This document shows positions 42,450 through 51,831 of a stretch of 64,000 nucleotides of DNA, piece after piece. Under the pieces are notes generated by a model, which worked only from the letters and a program-made list of their open reading frames with translations, was not told the DNA's origin and ran no database searches. Location of the stretch: the NCBI RefSeq assembly GCF_014873495.1, contig NZ_JADBGF010000001.1, positions 2,976,001 to 3,040,000 of the forward strand, written 5' to 3'. A program made the position numbers and the translations under genes. Positions within the stretch are counted from its first letter, which is position 1; the number at the start of each line of letters is the position of its first letter. Source of the stretch: Streptomyces stelliscabiei (GTDB taxonomy: Bacteria > Actinomycetota > Actinomycetes > Streptomycetales > Streptomycetaceae).

Positions 42450-45411
42450 TCCGGCGGTAGTCGTCGAGCATGTCGCCCACGTGTCCGGGGCCGTAGCCCA
42501 GGTAGCGGCCCACGGCGGCGAGTTCGCGGCCGTCGGAGGGGAAGGTGTCGCCGGCCCGGCCCCGGACGAGCATGACGGCGTTGCGGACGCGGGTGGCCAG
42601 CACCCAGGCCTCGTCCAGGGTCGCCGCGTCCTCGGCGCTCACCAGGCCGGCCGCGAGCGCGGCCGCCAGGGCCTCGCGGGTGCGGGTCGTGCGCAGGCCC
42701 GGCACACTGCGGGCGTGCCGGAGCTGGACCAGCTGGACGGCCCACTCCACGTCGGACAGGCCGCCGCGGCCGAGCTTGGTGTGCAGGGTCGGGTCGGCGC
42801 CGCGCGGCAGCCGCTCGGTCTCCATACGGGCCTTCAGACGCCGGATCTCGCGTACGGCGTCGTCGCCGAGCCCGTCCGCCGGATAGCGCAGCGGATCGAC
42901 GAGGTCGATGAAGCGGCGGCCCAACTCCTCGTCACCGGCGACGGGTTCGGCGCGCAGCAGGGCCTGCGACTCCCAGCCCAGCGACCAGCGGCGGTAGTAG
43001 GCCTCGTACGACTTCAACGTCCGTACGACGGGACCGGACTTGCCCTCGGGGCGAAGGTCCGCGTCGATGAGGAGGGGCGGGTCGGCGCTCGGGATCTGGA
43101 GCAGGCGCCGCATCTCGGCGACGACCGCGTTCGCGGCGCGGGCCGCCTCCTGCTCGTCGACACCCTCGCGCGGCTCGTGGACGAACAGGACGTCGGCGTC
43201 GGAGCCGTAGCCCAGTTCGTGGCCGCCGAAGCGGCCCATGCCGATGACGGCGAAGCGGGTGGGGAGGGTGTCCCCCCAGCGGTCGCGGACCACGGCACGG
43301 AGCGTGCCCGCCAGGGTCGCGGCGGTGAGGTCGGAGATCGCGCCGCCGACGAGGTCGACGAGGGCGCCCTGGTCGGCGGTGGCCGGAGTCTCCTCGGTGC
43401 CGTAGGAGCCGACGATGTCCCGGGCGGCCGTACGGAACAGTTCGCGGCGGCGGACGCCGCGCGCGGCCGTGACGCCCTGCTGGGCGCCGTCCGCGCGGCC
43501 GACGGCGGCGAGGATCTCCTGCTCCAGGTGGGCGCGTACGCGGGGTTCGAGCCCGCCGGCCCCACCGGCGACCCCGTCGCCGTCACCGAGGAGGGAGACG
43601 GCCTCGGGGGCGCGCATGAGGAGGTCGGGGGCGAGGCGGCCGGCGGAGAGCACCCGGGCCAGGTTCTCGGCGGCCGCCCCCTCGTCGCGCAACAGCCTGA
43701 GGTACCAGGGGGTCCGGCCGAGCGCGTCCGAGACCTTGCGGAAGTTGAGGAGCCCGGCGTCCGGGTCGGCGGAGTCCGCGAACCAGCCCAACAGGACCGG
43801 CAGCAGGGTGCGTTGGATGGCCGCCTTGCGGGAGACGCCGGAGGCCAGGGCCTCCAGATGGCGCAGGGCCGCCGCCGGGTCCGCGTAGCCGAGGGCGACG
43901 AGGCGTTCGCGGGCCGCGTCGGGACGCAACCTGATCTCGCCGGGCGCGAGTTGGGCGACGGCGTCGAGGAGCGGGCGGTAGAACAGCTTCTCGTGCAGCC
44001 GGCGTACGACGGCCGCGTGGCGCCGCCACTCGCGGTTCAGCTCGGCGACCGGATCGGTGCGCAGGCCGAGCGAACGGCCGATGCGCCGCAGGTCGTCGTC
44101 GTCCTCGGGGACGAGGTGGGTGCGGCGCAGCCGGTAGAGCTGGATGCGGTGTTCCATGGACCGCAGGAAGCGGTAGGCGTCGTCGAGCTGGGCCGCGTCC
44201 GACCGGCCCACGTACCCGCCGGCGGCCAGCGCGCCCAGCGCGTCGAGGGTGGTCCCGCTGCGCAGCGAGGTGTCGCCCCGCCCGTGCACGAGCTGGAGCA
44301 GCTGCACGGCGAACTCGACGTCCCGCAGGCCCCCCGGTCCGAGCTTGAGCTGCCGGTCGACCTCGGCGGCCGGGATGTTCTCGACGACCCGGCGGCGCAT
44401 GCGCTGCACGTCGGCGACGAAGTTGTCCCGCTCCGCGGCCTTCCACACGAGCGGCTGGAGCGCGCTGACGTACGCCTCGCCCAGTTCGAGGTCCCCCGCG
44501 ACCGGCCGGGCCTTCAGCAGCGCCTGGAACTCCCAGGTCTTCGCCCACCGCTGGTAGTAGGCGAGATGGCTGCTCAGCGTGCGCACGAGCGGGCCGTTGC
44601 GCCCCTCCGGCCGCAGATTGGCGTCGACGGGCCAGATGCTGCCCTCGACGGTCGTCTCCGAGCAGATCCGCATCATGTGCGAGGCGAGGCGGGTGGCCGC
44701 CCGGACGGCCTTCTGCTCGTCGGCCCCGTCCGCGGTCTCCCCCACGAAGATGACGTCGACGTCGGAGACGTAGTTCAGCTCGTGGCCGCCGCACTTGCCC
44801 ATCGCGATCACCGCGAGCCGGCACAGGGCCACGTCCTCCGGAGCGGCGGCGCCGGCGATCGCGAGGGCGGCGCGCAGCGTGGCGGTGGCGAGGTCGGCGA
44901 GTTCGGCGGCGGTCTGGGCGAGGTCGGTGGTGCCGCAGACGTCGCGGGCGGCGATGGAGAGCAGACAGCGGCGGTAGGCGACCCGCAGCGAGACCGGGTC
45001 GGTGGCCTCGGCGAGTCCCCGTTCGAACTCCTCGACGCCCGGATGCAGATCCTGCGCCTCGTACGTCACGAGCGCCTGCCAGTCCTGAGCGTGCCGGGCC
45101 AGGTGGTCACCGAGCGCGGCGGACGCGCCGAGCACCCCCAGCAGCCGGTCCCGCAGCGGCTTGGCCGCTATCAGTGTGTCCAGCACCGCCCGCCTCGCGG
45201 TGCGGTCCGGCTGCGCCTCCAGCAGCCGGACGAGGCCCAGCAGCGCGAGGTTCGGGTCGGCGGTCGCGCCCAGGGCGTCCAGCAGCACCGGATCGTTGCG
45301 TACGGCGGACAGTTCCTCGCTCTCCAGCAGCCGCTCGGCGGCGCTCGGATCGGTGAAACCGTGCCGCACCAGTCGCGTGAACGTACTGCTCCTGCGCCCC
45401 GGCGCCGTCAT
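42400..45411 (-). CDS. glnE: Bifunctional glutamine synthetase adenylyltransferase/adenylyl-removing enzyme
   Basis: 1003 aa. Two nucleotidyltransferase domains: the N-terminal removase (MGKCGGHELNYVSDVDVIFVG, about residues 205-225) and C-terminal transferase (GMGRFGGHELGYGSDADVLFVHE, about 725-745), each with GG...DxD metal residues and each followed by a helical regulatory region (GGLRDVEFAVQLLQL and GGLSDVEWAVQLVQL). It adds and removes AMP on the tyrosine of GSI encoded at the window start. No glnD or glnB is nearby. Same strand order as glnA2, consistent with the actinobacterial glnA-glnE-glnA2 association. Confidence 0.97.
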   Translation of the reverse strand: MTAPGRRSSTFTRLVRHGFTDPSAAERLLESEELSAVRNDPVLLDALGATADPNLALLGLVRLLEAQPDRTARRAVLDTLIAAKPLRDRLLGVLGASAALGDHLARHAQDWQALVTYEAQDLHPGVEEFERGLAEATDPVSLRVAYRRCLLSIAARDVCGTTDLAQTAAELADLATATLRAALAIAGAAAPEDVALCRLAVIAMGKCGGHELNYVSDVDVIFVGETADGADEQKAVRAATRLASHMMRICSETTVEGSIWPVDANLRPEGRNGPLVRTLSSHLAYYQRWAKTWEFQALLKARPVAGDLELGEAYVSALQPLVWKAAERDNFVADVQRMRRRVVENIPAAEVDRQLKLGPGGLRDVEFAVQLLQLVHGRGDTSLRSGTTLDALGALAAGGYVGRSDAAQLDDAYRFLRSMEHRIQLYRLRRTHLVPEDDDDLRRIGRSLGLRTDPVAELNREWRRHAAVVRRLHEKLFYRPLLDAVAQLAPGEIRLRPDAARERLVALGYADPAAALRHLEALASGVSRKAAIQRTLLPVLLGWFADSADPDAGLLNFRKVSDALGRTPWYLRLLRDEGAAAENLARVLSAGRLAPDLLMRAPEAVSLLGDGDGVAGGAGGLEPRVRAHLEQEILAAVGRADGAQQGVTAARGVRRRELFRTAARDIVGSYGTEETPATADQGALVDLVGGAISDLTAATLAGTLRAVVRDRWGDTLPTRFAVIGMGRFGGHELGYGSDADVLFVHEPREGVDEQEAARAANAVVAEMRRLLQIPSADPPLLIDADLRPEGKSGPVVRTLKSYEAYYRRWSLGWESQALLRAEPVAGDEELGRRFIDLVDPLRYPADGLGDDAVREIRRLKARMETERLPRGADPTLHTKLGRGGLSDVEWAVQLVQLRHARSVPGLRTTRTREALAAALAAGLVSAEDAATLDEAWVLATRVRNAVMLVRGRAGDTFPSDGRELAAVGRYLGYGPGHVGDMLDDYRRITRRARGVVEELFYGG

Positions 45412-45651
45412 CCCCGGCCTCCCGTCGGATCAAGTCCGCGTCCGCTCACCCGATCACCCGACTTCATCGATCAAGGTCGTACGGGCACGAGCCTAACCGC
45501 AGTCGCGGGAGGAAGCGCCGGTCGGCCGTCGGCGGGGTCCGGTGGCCCGCTCACCGGGCGACCAGGGACTTCGCGGACCGCGGCCGGTGTGCGCGCCGGC
45601 GCCGTCGTCCCGGGAGGCCGCATTCACCATGTTCACGGCTGATCTGCCGAT

Positions 45652-46080
45652 GTGGTGGAGGAAGAGGACGCGCCGGGCGGCGGGGAGGGTGCGAAGCGGC
45701 ACCGGTCGTGGCGCGCGGTGGTGTCCTCGGAGACGGTGGCGCACACCGTGCTGCCGGAACCCGGCGGGGCCGCCGTCGCCGGGCTCGTCGCCCTGGTGGG
45801 GTGGCCGTTCGGGTGGCAGCCCGAGCCCGGCCTGCCGGCGCTCGGGCTGACCATCCCCGCGTCGCAGTTGTATCGCGACGCGCGACCGCCGCGCCGGCGT
45901 GCCGCGCTCGCCGCCTTCCTGACGCCGGCGACGGTGTCCCTGCTCCTGGCCACCGCCCTGAACCGGGCGCTGCCCGCCACGGCCGACCCGGGCATCGGTC
46001 TCCTGGTCGGCTACGCCCTCGCCATCCCGGTCGGCGCGGCTGTGCTGGTCCGATCGCTCGACCCGCCGGACGCCGTGTGA
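45652..46080 (+). CDS. Small membrane protein, hypothetical
   Basis: 142 aa from GTG 45652. Two or three hydrophobic segments (AAVAGLVALVGWPFGW, AALAAFLTPATVSLLLATAL and GIGLLVGYALAIPVGAAVLV), separated by a basic loop. Start uncertain: a later GTG (45718) is possible. No family recognised; third-position GC and membrane pattern support a gene. Confidence 0.55.
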   Translation: MVEEEDAPGGGEGAKRHRSWRAVVSSETVAHTVLPEPGGAAVAGLVALVGWPFGWQPEPGLPALGLTIPASQLYRDARPPRRRAALAAFLTPATVSLLLATALNRALPATADPGIGLLVGYALAIPVGAAVLVRSLDPPDAV

Positions 46081-46320
46081 CTGTGGTCGGCGGTCCGCAC
46101 CGAGCGGCGGCCGGGGATGAGTTTCCGGCCTTCGCGGGGTCTGCCCTGTGACGACAGCCGACATGCCGACAGCCGACACGGTCTTCGCGGTGGCGCCCGG
46201 CACGGTTTTCGGCTTCGGTAAGGGGGAGGCCGTTCAGCCGGACGCGGTGGCGGTTCGGCTGAGGAACCGGTGCACACCGGCGCACAGGCACTCCGTCAAG
46301 GGCGACTTGGAGGACCAGGG

Positions 46321-46764
46321 ATGCAGTACACGCTCGAAGTGATTCCGCTGCCCGTCAGCGACATCGACCGGGCCCGTGACTTCTACCGGGACAAGGTCGG
46401 TTTCCATGTCGACATCGACCAGGAGGTCATGCCCGGCATGCGGATCGTGCAGCTGACTCCCCCGGGCTCCGGCTGTTCCATCGCCCTCGGCGACGCCATC
46501 TGGGACATGGCCCAGGGCGTCAAGCCGGCCCCCGGTTCCTACCAGGGCCTCCAGCTCTGTGTGGCCGACATCAAGGCCGCCCACGCCGAACTCCGCGAAC
46601 GCGGCCTGGACGTCTCCGAACCCGTCGAGTACGCCCCCGACGACGGCGCCACCTTCATGTACTTCAAGGACCCGGACGGCAACGGGTGGGCGATCCAGGA
46701 GTACCGCCGCCGGGTCTCGGAACCGCTGCACCGGGTGCTGGCGGACCTGGCGGAGCGGCGGTAG
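46321..46764 (+). CDS. VOC/glyoxalase-family protein
   Basis: 147 aa. GGAGGA 6 nt before the ATG. VOC fold: two beta-alpha-beta-beta-beta modules with LPVSDIDRARDFYRDKVGFHVD at the start and ATFMYFKDPDGNGWAIQEY at the end. The C-terminal Glu and an N-terminal His are the usual metal ligands. Could be a lyase, dioxygenase or resistance protein; no partner gene. Confidence 0.88.
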   Translation: MQYTLEVIPLPVSDIDRARDFYRDKVGFHVDIDQEVMPGMRIVQLTPPGSGCSIALGDAIWDMAQGVKPAPGSYQGLQLCVADIKAAHAELRERGLDVSEPVEYAPDDGATFMYFKDPDGNGWAIQEYRRRVSEPLHRVLADLAERR

Positions 46765-46806
46765 CGCCAGCGGCACGCACGCGCGCGGACCAGCGGGACA
46801 TGACGC

Positions 46807-46835
46807 GGGGCCGACGGTCGTTGACCGTCGGCCCC
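46807..46835. terminator. Bidirectional terminator between VOC gene and glnA2
   Basis: Perfect 13-bp stem GGGGCCGACGGTC / GACCGTCGGCCCC with loop GTT between convergent genes. Confidence 0.9.
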
Positions 46836-46873
46836 AGCGGTCTGCGCGGCGGTGAGCGCGCTCCGACCTGCGC

Positions 46874-48235
46874 CTACAGCACCGGCAGGTTCTTCCGCAG
46901 CTCGAAGGCGGTCACCTCGCTGCGGTACTCCTCCCACTCCTGGCGCTTGTTGCGCAGGAAGAAGTCGAAGACGTGTTCGCCGAGGGTCTCCGCCACCAGG
47001 TCGCTGCGTTCCATGAGGGACAGGGCCTCGCCCAGGTTCTGGGGGAGCGGCTCGATGCCCATCGCGCGGCGTTCCGCGTCGGAGAGGGCCCAGACGTCGT
47101 CCTCGGCGCCCGGCGGGAGCTCGTAGCCCTCCTCGATGCCCTTGAGGCCGGCGGCCAGGAGCATCGCGTAGGCCAGGTAGGGGTTCGCGCCGGAGTCCAG
47201 GGAGCGGACCTCGACCCGGGCCGAGCCCGTCTTGCCGGGCTTGTACATGGGGACGCGGACCAGGGCGGAGCGGTTGTTGTGGCCCCAGCAGATGTACGAG
47301 GGGGCCTCGCCGCCGGCGCCCGCGGTGCGCTCGGAGCCGCCCCAGATGCGCTTGTAGGAGTTGACCCACTGGTTGGTCACGGCGGCGATCTCGGCCGCGT
47401 GCTTCAGCAGTCCCGCGATGAAGGAACGCCCGACCTTGGAGAGCTGGTACTCCGCGCCCGACTCGTAGAACGCGTTGCGGTCGCCCTCGAAGAGGGAGAG
47501 GTGCGTGTGCATGCCGGAGCCGGGGTGCTCGGAGAACGGCTTGGGCATGAAGGTCGCCTGGACGCCCTGTTCCAGCGCCACCTGCTTCATGACCAGGCGG
47601 AACGTCATGATGTTGTCCGCCGTGGACAGCGCGTCGGCGTAGCGCAGGTCGATCTCCTGCTGGCCCGGGGCGCCCTCGTGGTGGGAGAACTCGACCGAGA
47701 TGCCCATGGACTCCAGCATGGTGATCGCCTGGCGGCGGAAGTCCATGCCGACGTTCTGCGGGGTGTGGTCGAAGTAGCCCGAGTTGTCGGCCGGGGTCGG
47801 GCGGGAGCCGTCGGTCGGCTTGTCCTTCAGCAGGAAGAACTCGATCTCGGGGTGGGTGTAGAAGGTGAAGCCCAGGTCGGAGGTCTTGGCCAGGGCGCGC
47901 TTGAGGACGTAGCGCGGGTCGGCGAAGGACGGGGAGCCGTCGGGCATGAGGATGTCGCAGAACATCCGGGCGGTGCCGGGGGCCTCCGCGCGCCACGGCA
48001 GGACCTGGAAGGTCGACGGGTCCGGCTTGGCGATCATGTCGGACTCGTACACCCGGGCGAAGCCCTCGATGGCCGAGCCGTCGAAGCCGATGCCCTCGTC
48101 AAACGCCTGTTCCAGCTCGGCGGGGGCCACGGCGACGGACTTCAGGAAGCCCAGCACGTCCGTGAACCACAGGCGTACGAAACGGATGTCGCGCTCCTCC
48201 AACGTACGGAGCACGAACTCCTGCTGCTTGTCCAT
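46874..48235 (-). CDS. glnA2: Glutamine synthetase-family protein GlnA2 (GSI-type paralogue)
   Basis: 453 aa. GSI fold motifs present: FDGSAIEGFARVYESDM, HPEIEFFLL, HHEGAPGQQEIDLRY, HPGSGMHTHLSLF, NNRSALVRVP and SLDSGANPYLAYAMLL. Where GlnA has the adenylylated tyrosine (DLYELAP), this protein has DDVWALS, so GlnE cannot modify it there. S. coelicolor GlnA2 has been assigned to gamma-glutamyl-polyamine synthesis rather than ammonium assimilation (recollection of the literature). Upstream region has a TGCGC-gtt-GCGCA dyad. Confidence 0.93.
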   Translation of the reverse strand: MDKQQEFVLRTLEERDIRFVRLWFTDVLGFLKSVAVAPAELEQAFDEGIGFDGSAIEGFARVYESDMIAKPDPSTFQVLPWRAEAPGTARMFCDILMPDGSPSFADPRYVLKRALAKTSDLGFTFYTHPEIEFFLLKDKPTDGSRPTPADNSGYFDHTPQNVGMDFRRQAITMLESMGISVEFSHHEGAPGQQEIDLRYADALSTADNIMTFRLVMKQVALEQGVQATFMPKPFSEHPGSGMHTHLSLFEGDRNAFYESGAEYQLSKVGRSFIAGLLKHAAEIAAVTNQWVNSYKRIWGGSERTAGAGGEAPSYICWGHNNRSALVRVPMYKPGKTGSARVEVRSLDSGANPYLAYAMLLAAGLKGIEEGYELPPGAEDDVWALSDAERRAMGIEPLPQNLGEALSLMERSDLVAETLGEHVFDFFLRNKRQEWEEYRSEVTAFELRKNLPVL

Positions 48236-48626
48236 CTTCCGCTTCCACCCATTCCTTGCTGGTCAGGCCGCCTTGCTCCCGAGCGACGGGAGGTGGTCGG
48301 GCACCTGAGCATCCCACCACAACACCATTTCATGCGCGTTGCGCACCTTGATCGGCGAACCGACCTCCGGCCGAACGCCCGGTGCACGGCAGGTGTACCT
48401 CCCACTGTGCGGGAGTACCGCTCCCTGTGCCGCTCAACCGCTCTGCCGCCCATCTTGCCTGCTCGGACCGACATCCGTAACGCCCGTGTCGTTCCGTGGG
48501 CGGTCCGCGGGGCCGGCGGGGCAGCATGGGAGGCGGGATCCCTCGTTTACGCGAGGGAGCGGATCAACTTACGATCAGCTGATCCGACCGTCCCATCCGA
48601 CCCATCCCCCACTAAGGACACACCCC
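48236..48626. other. Divergent promoter region glnA2 / DUF3105 gene
   Basis: About 390 bp. It holds a TGCGC-n3-GCGCA dyad (48333-48345) on the glnA2 side, a CCCTCG...CGAGGG hairpin near 48540-48557 and an AT-richer stretch (48560-48585) likely serving the rightward promoter. No gene seen. Confidence 0.5.
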
Positions 48627-49289
48627 ATGGCCGCCAAGACCAACAGCAGCGGGGACCGCAAGGCGCGCATCGAGGCGATGCGCCGTGCCGAGCGCTCCCG
48701 CGAGCGCCGGACCCGGATCCTCACGATCGGCGCCAGCGTGCTGATAGTCGCCGGCCTCGTGGTGGGCGGGACGGTCCTGATCCGCTCGCAGTCCGACGAC
48801 GACAGCGGCAGCACGGCGAGCGACTCCAAGTCGTCGGGCAAGTGGAAGACCGGGTCCGACGGCGTCAAGACCTGGAGCACCAAGCTCACCCAGAACCACG
48901 TCACCAAGAGCGTGAGGTACCCGATGGAGCCCCCGGTGGGCGGCGACCACAACCCGGTCTGGCAGAACTGCAACGGCGACGTCTACGACAAGGCGATCAA
49001 GAACGAGAACGCCGTGCACTCCCTGGAGCACGGCGCGGTCTGGGTCTCGTACAACAGCAAGGCCTCCGAGGCCGACGTGAAGGCGCTCGCGGAGAAGGTC
49101 AAGAAGACGCCGTACACGCTGATGAGCCCGGTCGAGGACCAGAAGGACCCGATCATGCTCAGCGCGTGGGGCCATCAGCGCACGGTGACCGGCGCGAAGG
49201 ACCCGAACGTCGACAAGTTCTTCGAGTCCTACGTCCAGGGCGAGCAGACGCCCGAGCCGGGTGCCGCCTGCACCAACGGCATCTCCTAG
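48627..49289 (+). CDS. Membrane-anchored DUF3105 protein
   Basis: 220 aa from ATG 48627 (AAGGA 8 nt upstream). Basic N-terminus (RKARIEAMRRAERSRERRTR), one transmembrane anchor (ILTIGASVLIVAGLVVGGTVLI, about 33-54), acidic Ser/Asp linker, then the DUF3105 domain with YPMEPPVGGDHNPVWQNC, HSLEHGAVWVSY and MLSAWGHQ. The His and Cys residues could bind metal. Function unknown. It is followed 28 nt later by a DUF305 gene, a pairing that suggests shared function. Confidence 0.9.
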   Translation: MAAKTNSSGDRKARIEAMRRAERSRERRTRILTIGASVLIVAGLVVGGTVLIRSQSDDDSGSTASDSKSSGKWKTGSDGVKTWSTKLTQNHVTKSVRYPMEPPVGGDHNPVWQNCNGDVYDKAIKNENAVHSLEHGAVWVSYNSKASEADVKALAEKVKKTPYTLMSPVEDQKDPIMLSAWGHQRTVTGAKDPNVDKFFESYVQGEQTPEPGAACTNGIS

Positions 49290-49317
49290 CGGCAGCGGGC
49301 CTGGGACAGTGGGAAGC

Positions 49318-49938
49318 ATGAAGCACATCGGTTGGATCGCCTCCGGGGCCGCGGCGGCGCTCGTCGCGGCCGGGGCGATCACCTACGCGGTCGCCGACGG
49401 TGACGGGTCCGGGCTCAAGGCCCCCGCCGCCGACTCCGCCGACGCGGGGTTCGCCCGGGACATGGCCGTCCATCACCAGCAGGCCGTCGAGATGTCGTAC
49501 ACCGTGCGCGACCGGACGGACGACAAGGAGGTCCGGCGGCTCGCGTACGACATCGCGCAGACGCAGGCCAACCAGCGCGGCATGATGATCGGCTGGCTCG
49601 ATCTGTGGGGTCTGCCGAAGGTGTCGTCGGACGAGCCGATGGCCTGGATGGGCATGGGCGGCATGGCCTCCGGCGAGGACGGCGCGCTGATGCCGGGCAT
49701 GGCCACCGACGCCGAGATGGACGAGCTCGGCAAGCTCAACGGCAAGCGGGCCGAGGTCTTCTTCCTCCAGCTGATGATCGACCACCACAAGGGCGGCGTG
49801 CACATGGCGCAGGGCTGTGTCTCGAAGTGCACGGTCGGCGTGGAGAAGAAGCTCGCGCAGGGCATGGTCAACGCCCAGGAGTCCGAGATCTCGTTGATGA
49901 CGGGGATGCTCAAGGACCGGGGGGCCGCGCCCCGGTAG
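49318..49938 (+). CDS. Secreted DUF305 ferritin-like protein
   Basis: 206 aa. N-terminal signal/anchor (WIASGAAAALVAAGAITYAVA). DUF305 helical bundle with the paired motifs MAVHHQQAVEMS and MIDHHKGGVHMA and a Met-rich middle (MAWMGMGGMAS...MPGM), which suggests copper or other metal binding (inference). Probably co-transcribed with the DUF3105 gene. Confidence 0.92.
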   Translation: MKHIGWIASGAAAALVAAGAITYAVADGDGSGLKAPAADSADAGFARDMAVHHQQAVEMSYTVRDRTDDKEVRRLAYDIAQTQANQRGMMIGWLDLWGLPKVSSDEPMAWMGMGGMASGEDGALMPGMATDAEMDELGKLNGKRAEVFFLQLMIDHHKGGVHMAQGCVSKCTVGVEKKLAQGMVNAQESEISLMTGMLKDRGAAPR

Positions 49939-50048
49939 CGCGCCGGTAGCGCCTCGCCCGGCGCGCGGGCGCGCGGGGGCGCGAGGGCGCGCCGAACGTG
50001 GGGCGCCCCACACCCCATAGCGTCGCTCTGACGATTACACTGGGTCCC

Positions 50049-51803
50049 GTGCCTCAACTTCGTCTCGCCTTGAATCAGATCGACTCGACGGTCGGCGACA
50101 TCGCCCAGAACGCCGAGGCGGTGGTCCGCTGGACCCGGCACTCCGCCGAGCAGGGAGCGCATCTGGTCGCGTTCCCCGAGATGGTGCTGACCGGGTATCC
50201 CGTCGAGGACCTGGCGCTGCGCCAGTCCTTCGTGGAGGCCTCCCGCTCCGCGCTGCGGGCGCTCGCCGCGCGGCTCGCCGACGAGGGCTTCGGGGAGCTG
50301 CCGGTGGTGCTCGGCTACCTCGACCGTTCCGAGTCCGCCGCCCCGAAGTACGGTCAGCCCGCGGGGGCTCCGCGCAACGCGGGGGCGGTGCTGTACCGGG
50401 GCGAGGTGGCCCTCACCTACGCCAAGCACCACCTGCCCAACTACGGCGTGTTCGACGAGTTCCGCTACTTCGTGCCCGGCGACACCATGCCCGTCGTGCG
50501 GCTGCACGGCGTCGACATCGCCCTCGCCATCTGCGAGGACCTGTGGCAGGACGGCGGCCGCGTCCCGGCGGCCCGGTCCGCCGGGGCCGGGCTGCTGCTC
50601 TCCATCAACGCCTCGCCGTACGAGCGCGACAAGGACGACACCCGCCTGGAACTGGTCCGCAAGCGCGCGCAGGAGGCCGGCTGCACCACCGCCTATCTGG
50701 CGATGATCGGCGGCCAGGACGAGCTGGTCTTCGACGGCGACTCCATCGTGGTGGACCGCCACGGCGAGGTGGTCGCGCGGGCGCCGCAGTTCTCCGAGGG
50801 GTGTGTCGTCCTCGACCTGGACCTGCCGGCGGGCGCCGCCGAACCGGTCACCGGGGTCGTCGACGACGGCCTGCGCGTCGACCGCCTCGTCATCTCCGAG
50901 GAGCCGCTGCCCGCGTACGAGCCGGAGCTGACCGGCGGGTACGCGGAGCGCCTCGACGACGACGAGGAGGTGTACTCGGCGCTGGTGGTCGGCCTGCGGG
51001 CGTACGCGGCCAAGAACGGCTTCCGGTCCGTCCTGATCGGGCTGTCCGGCGGCATCGACTCGGCGCTCGTCGCGGCGCTCGCGTGCGACGCGCTGGGCGC
51101 GCAGAACGTGTACGGCGTGTCCATGCCCTCGAAGTACTCCTCGGACCACTCCAAGGGCGACGCGGCGGAGCTGGCGCGCCGGACGGGGCTCAACTTCCGC
51201 ACGATCTCGATCGCCCCGATGTTCGACGCGTACATGGCGTCGACGGAGCTGACGGGTCTGGCCGAGGAGAACCTCCAGTCCCGGCTGCGCGGCACGCTGC
51301 TGATGGCGATCTCCAACCAGGAGGGCCACATCGTGCTGGCCCCCGGCAACAAGTCGGAGCTGGCGGTCGGGTACTCGACTTTGTACGGCGACTCGGTGGG
51401 CGCGTACGGCCCCATCAAGGACGTGTACAAGACGTCGATCTTCCGGCTGGCGGAGTGGCGCAACCGGGCGGCGGCGGAGCGGGGGCAGACCCCGCCGATC
51501 CCGGAGAACTCCATCTCCAAGCCGCCGAGCGCCGAACTGCGTCCCGGCCAGGTCGACACGGACTCCCTGCCGGACTACCCGGTCCTGGACGCGATCCTGG
51601 AGCTGTACGTCGACCGCGACCAGGGCGCCGACGCGATCGTGGCCGCCGGGTTCGACCGGGAGCTGGTGTCGAAGACCCTCCGCATGGTCGACACCGCCGA
51701 GTACAAGCGGCGGCAGTACCCGCCGGGCACGAAGATCTCCCCGAAGGGGTTCGGCAAGGACCGCCGGCTGCCGATCACCAACCGGTGGCGGGAGCAGGCT
51801 TAG
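50049..51803 (+). CDS. nadE: Glutamine-dependent NAD+ synthetase
   Basis: 584 aa from GTG 50049. N-terminal nitrilase-type glutaminase domain with Glu (FPEMVLTGYP), Lys (YAKHHLPNYGVFDE) and Cys (ALAICEDLW) catalytic triad. C-terminal ammonia-dependent synthetase (about residues 300-584) with the PP-loop IGLSGGIDSALVAALA. Converts deamido-NAD to NAD using glutamine nitrogen. Confidence 0.97.
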   Translation: MPQLRLALNQIDSTVGDIAQNAEAVVRWTRHSAEQGAHLVAFPEMVLTGYPVEDLALRQSFVEASRSALRALAARLADEGFGELPVVLGYLDRSESAAPKYGQPAGAPRNAGAVLYRGEVALTYAKHHLPNYGVFDEFRYFVPGDTMPVVRLHGVDIALAICEDLWQDGGRVPAARSAGAGLLLSINASPYERDKDDTRLELVRKRAQEAGCTTAYLAMIGGQDELVFDGDSIVVDRHGEVVARAPQFSEGCVVLDLDLPAGAAEPVTGVVDDGLRVDRLVISEEPLPAYEPELTGGYAERLDDDEEVYSALVVGLRAYAAKNGFRSVLIGLSGGIDSALVAALACDALGAQNVYGVSMPSKYSSDHSKGDAAELARRTGLNFRTISIAPMFDAYMASTELTGLAEENLQSRLRGTLLMAISNQEGHIVLAPGNKSELAVGYSTLYGDSVGAYGPIKDVYKTSIFRLAEWRNRAAAERGQTPPIPENSISKPPSAELRPGQVDTDSLPDYPVLDAILELYVDRDQGADAIVAAGFDRELVSKTLRMVDTAEYKRRQYPPGTKISPKGFGKDRRLPITNRWREQA

Positions 51804-51831
51804 GGGCCGGCCGGGGCCCGAGGGCGTTCCC

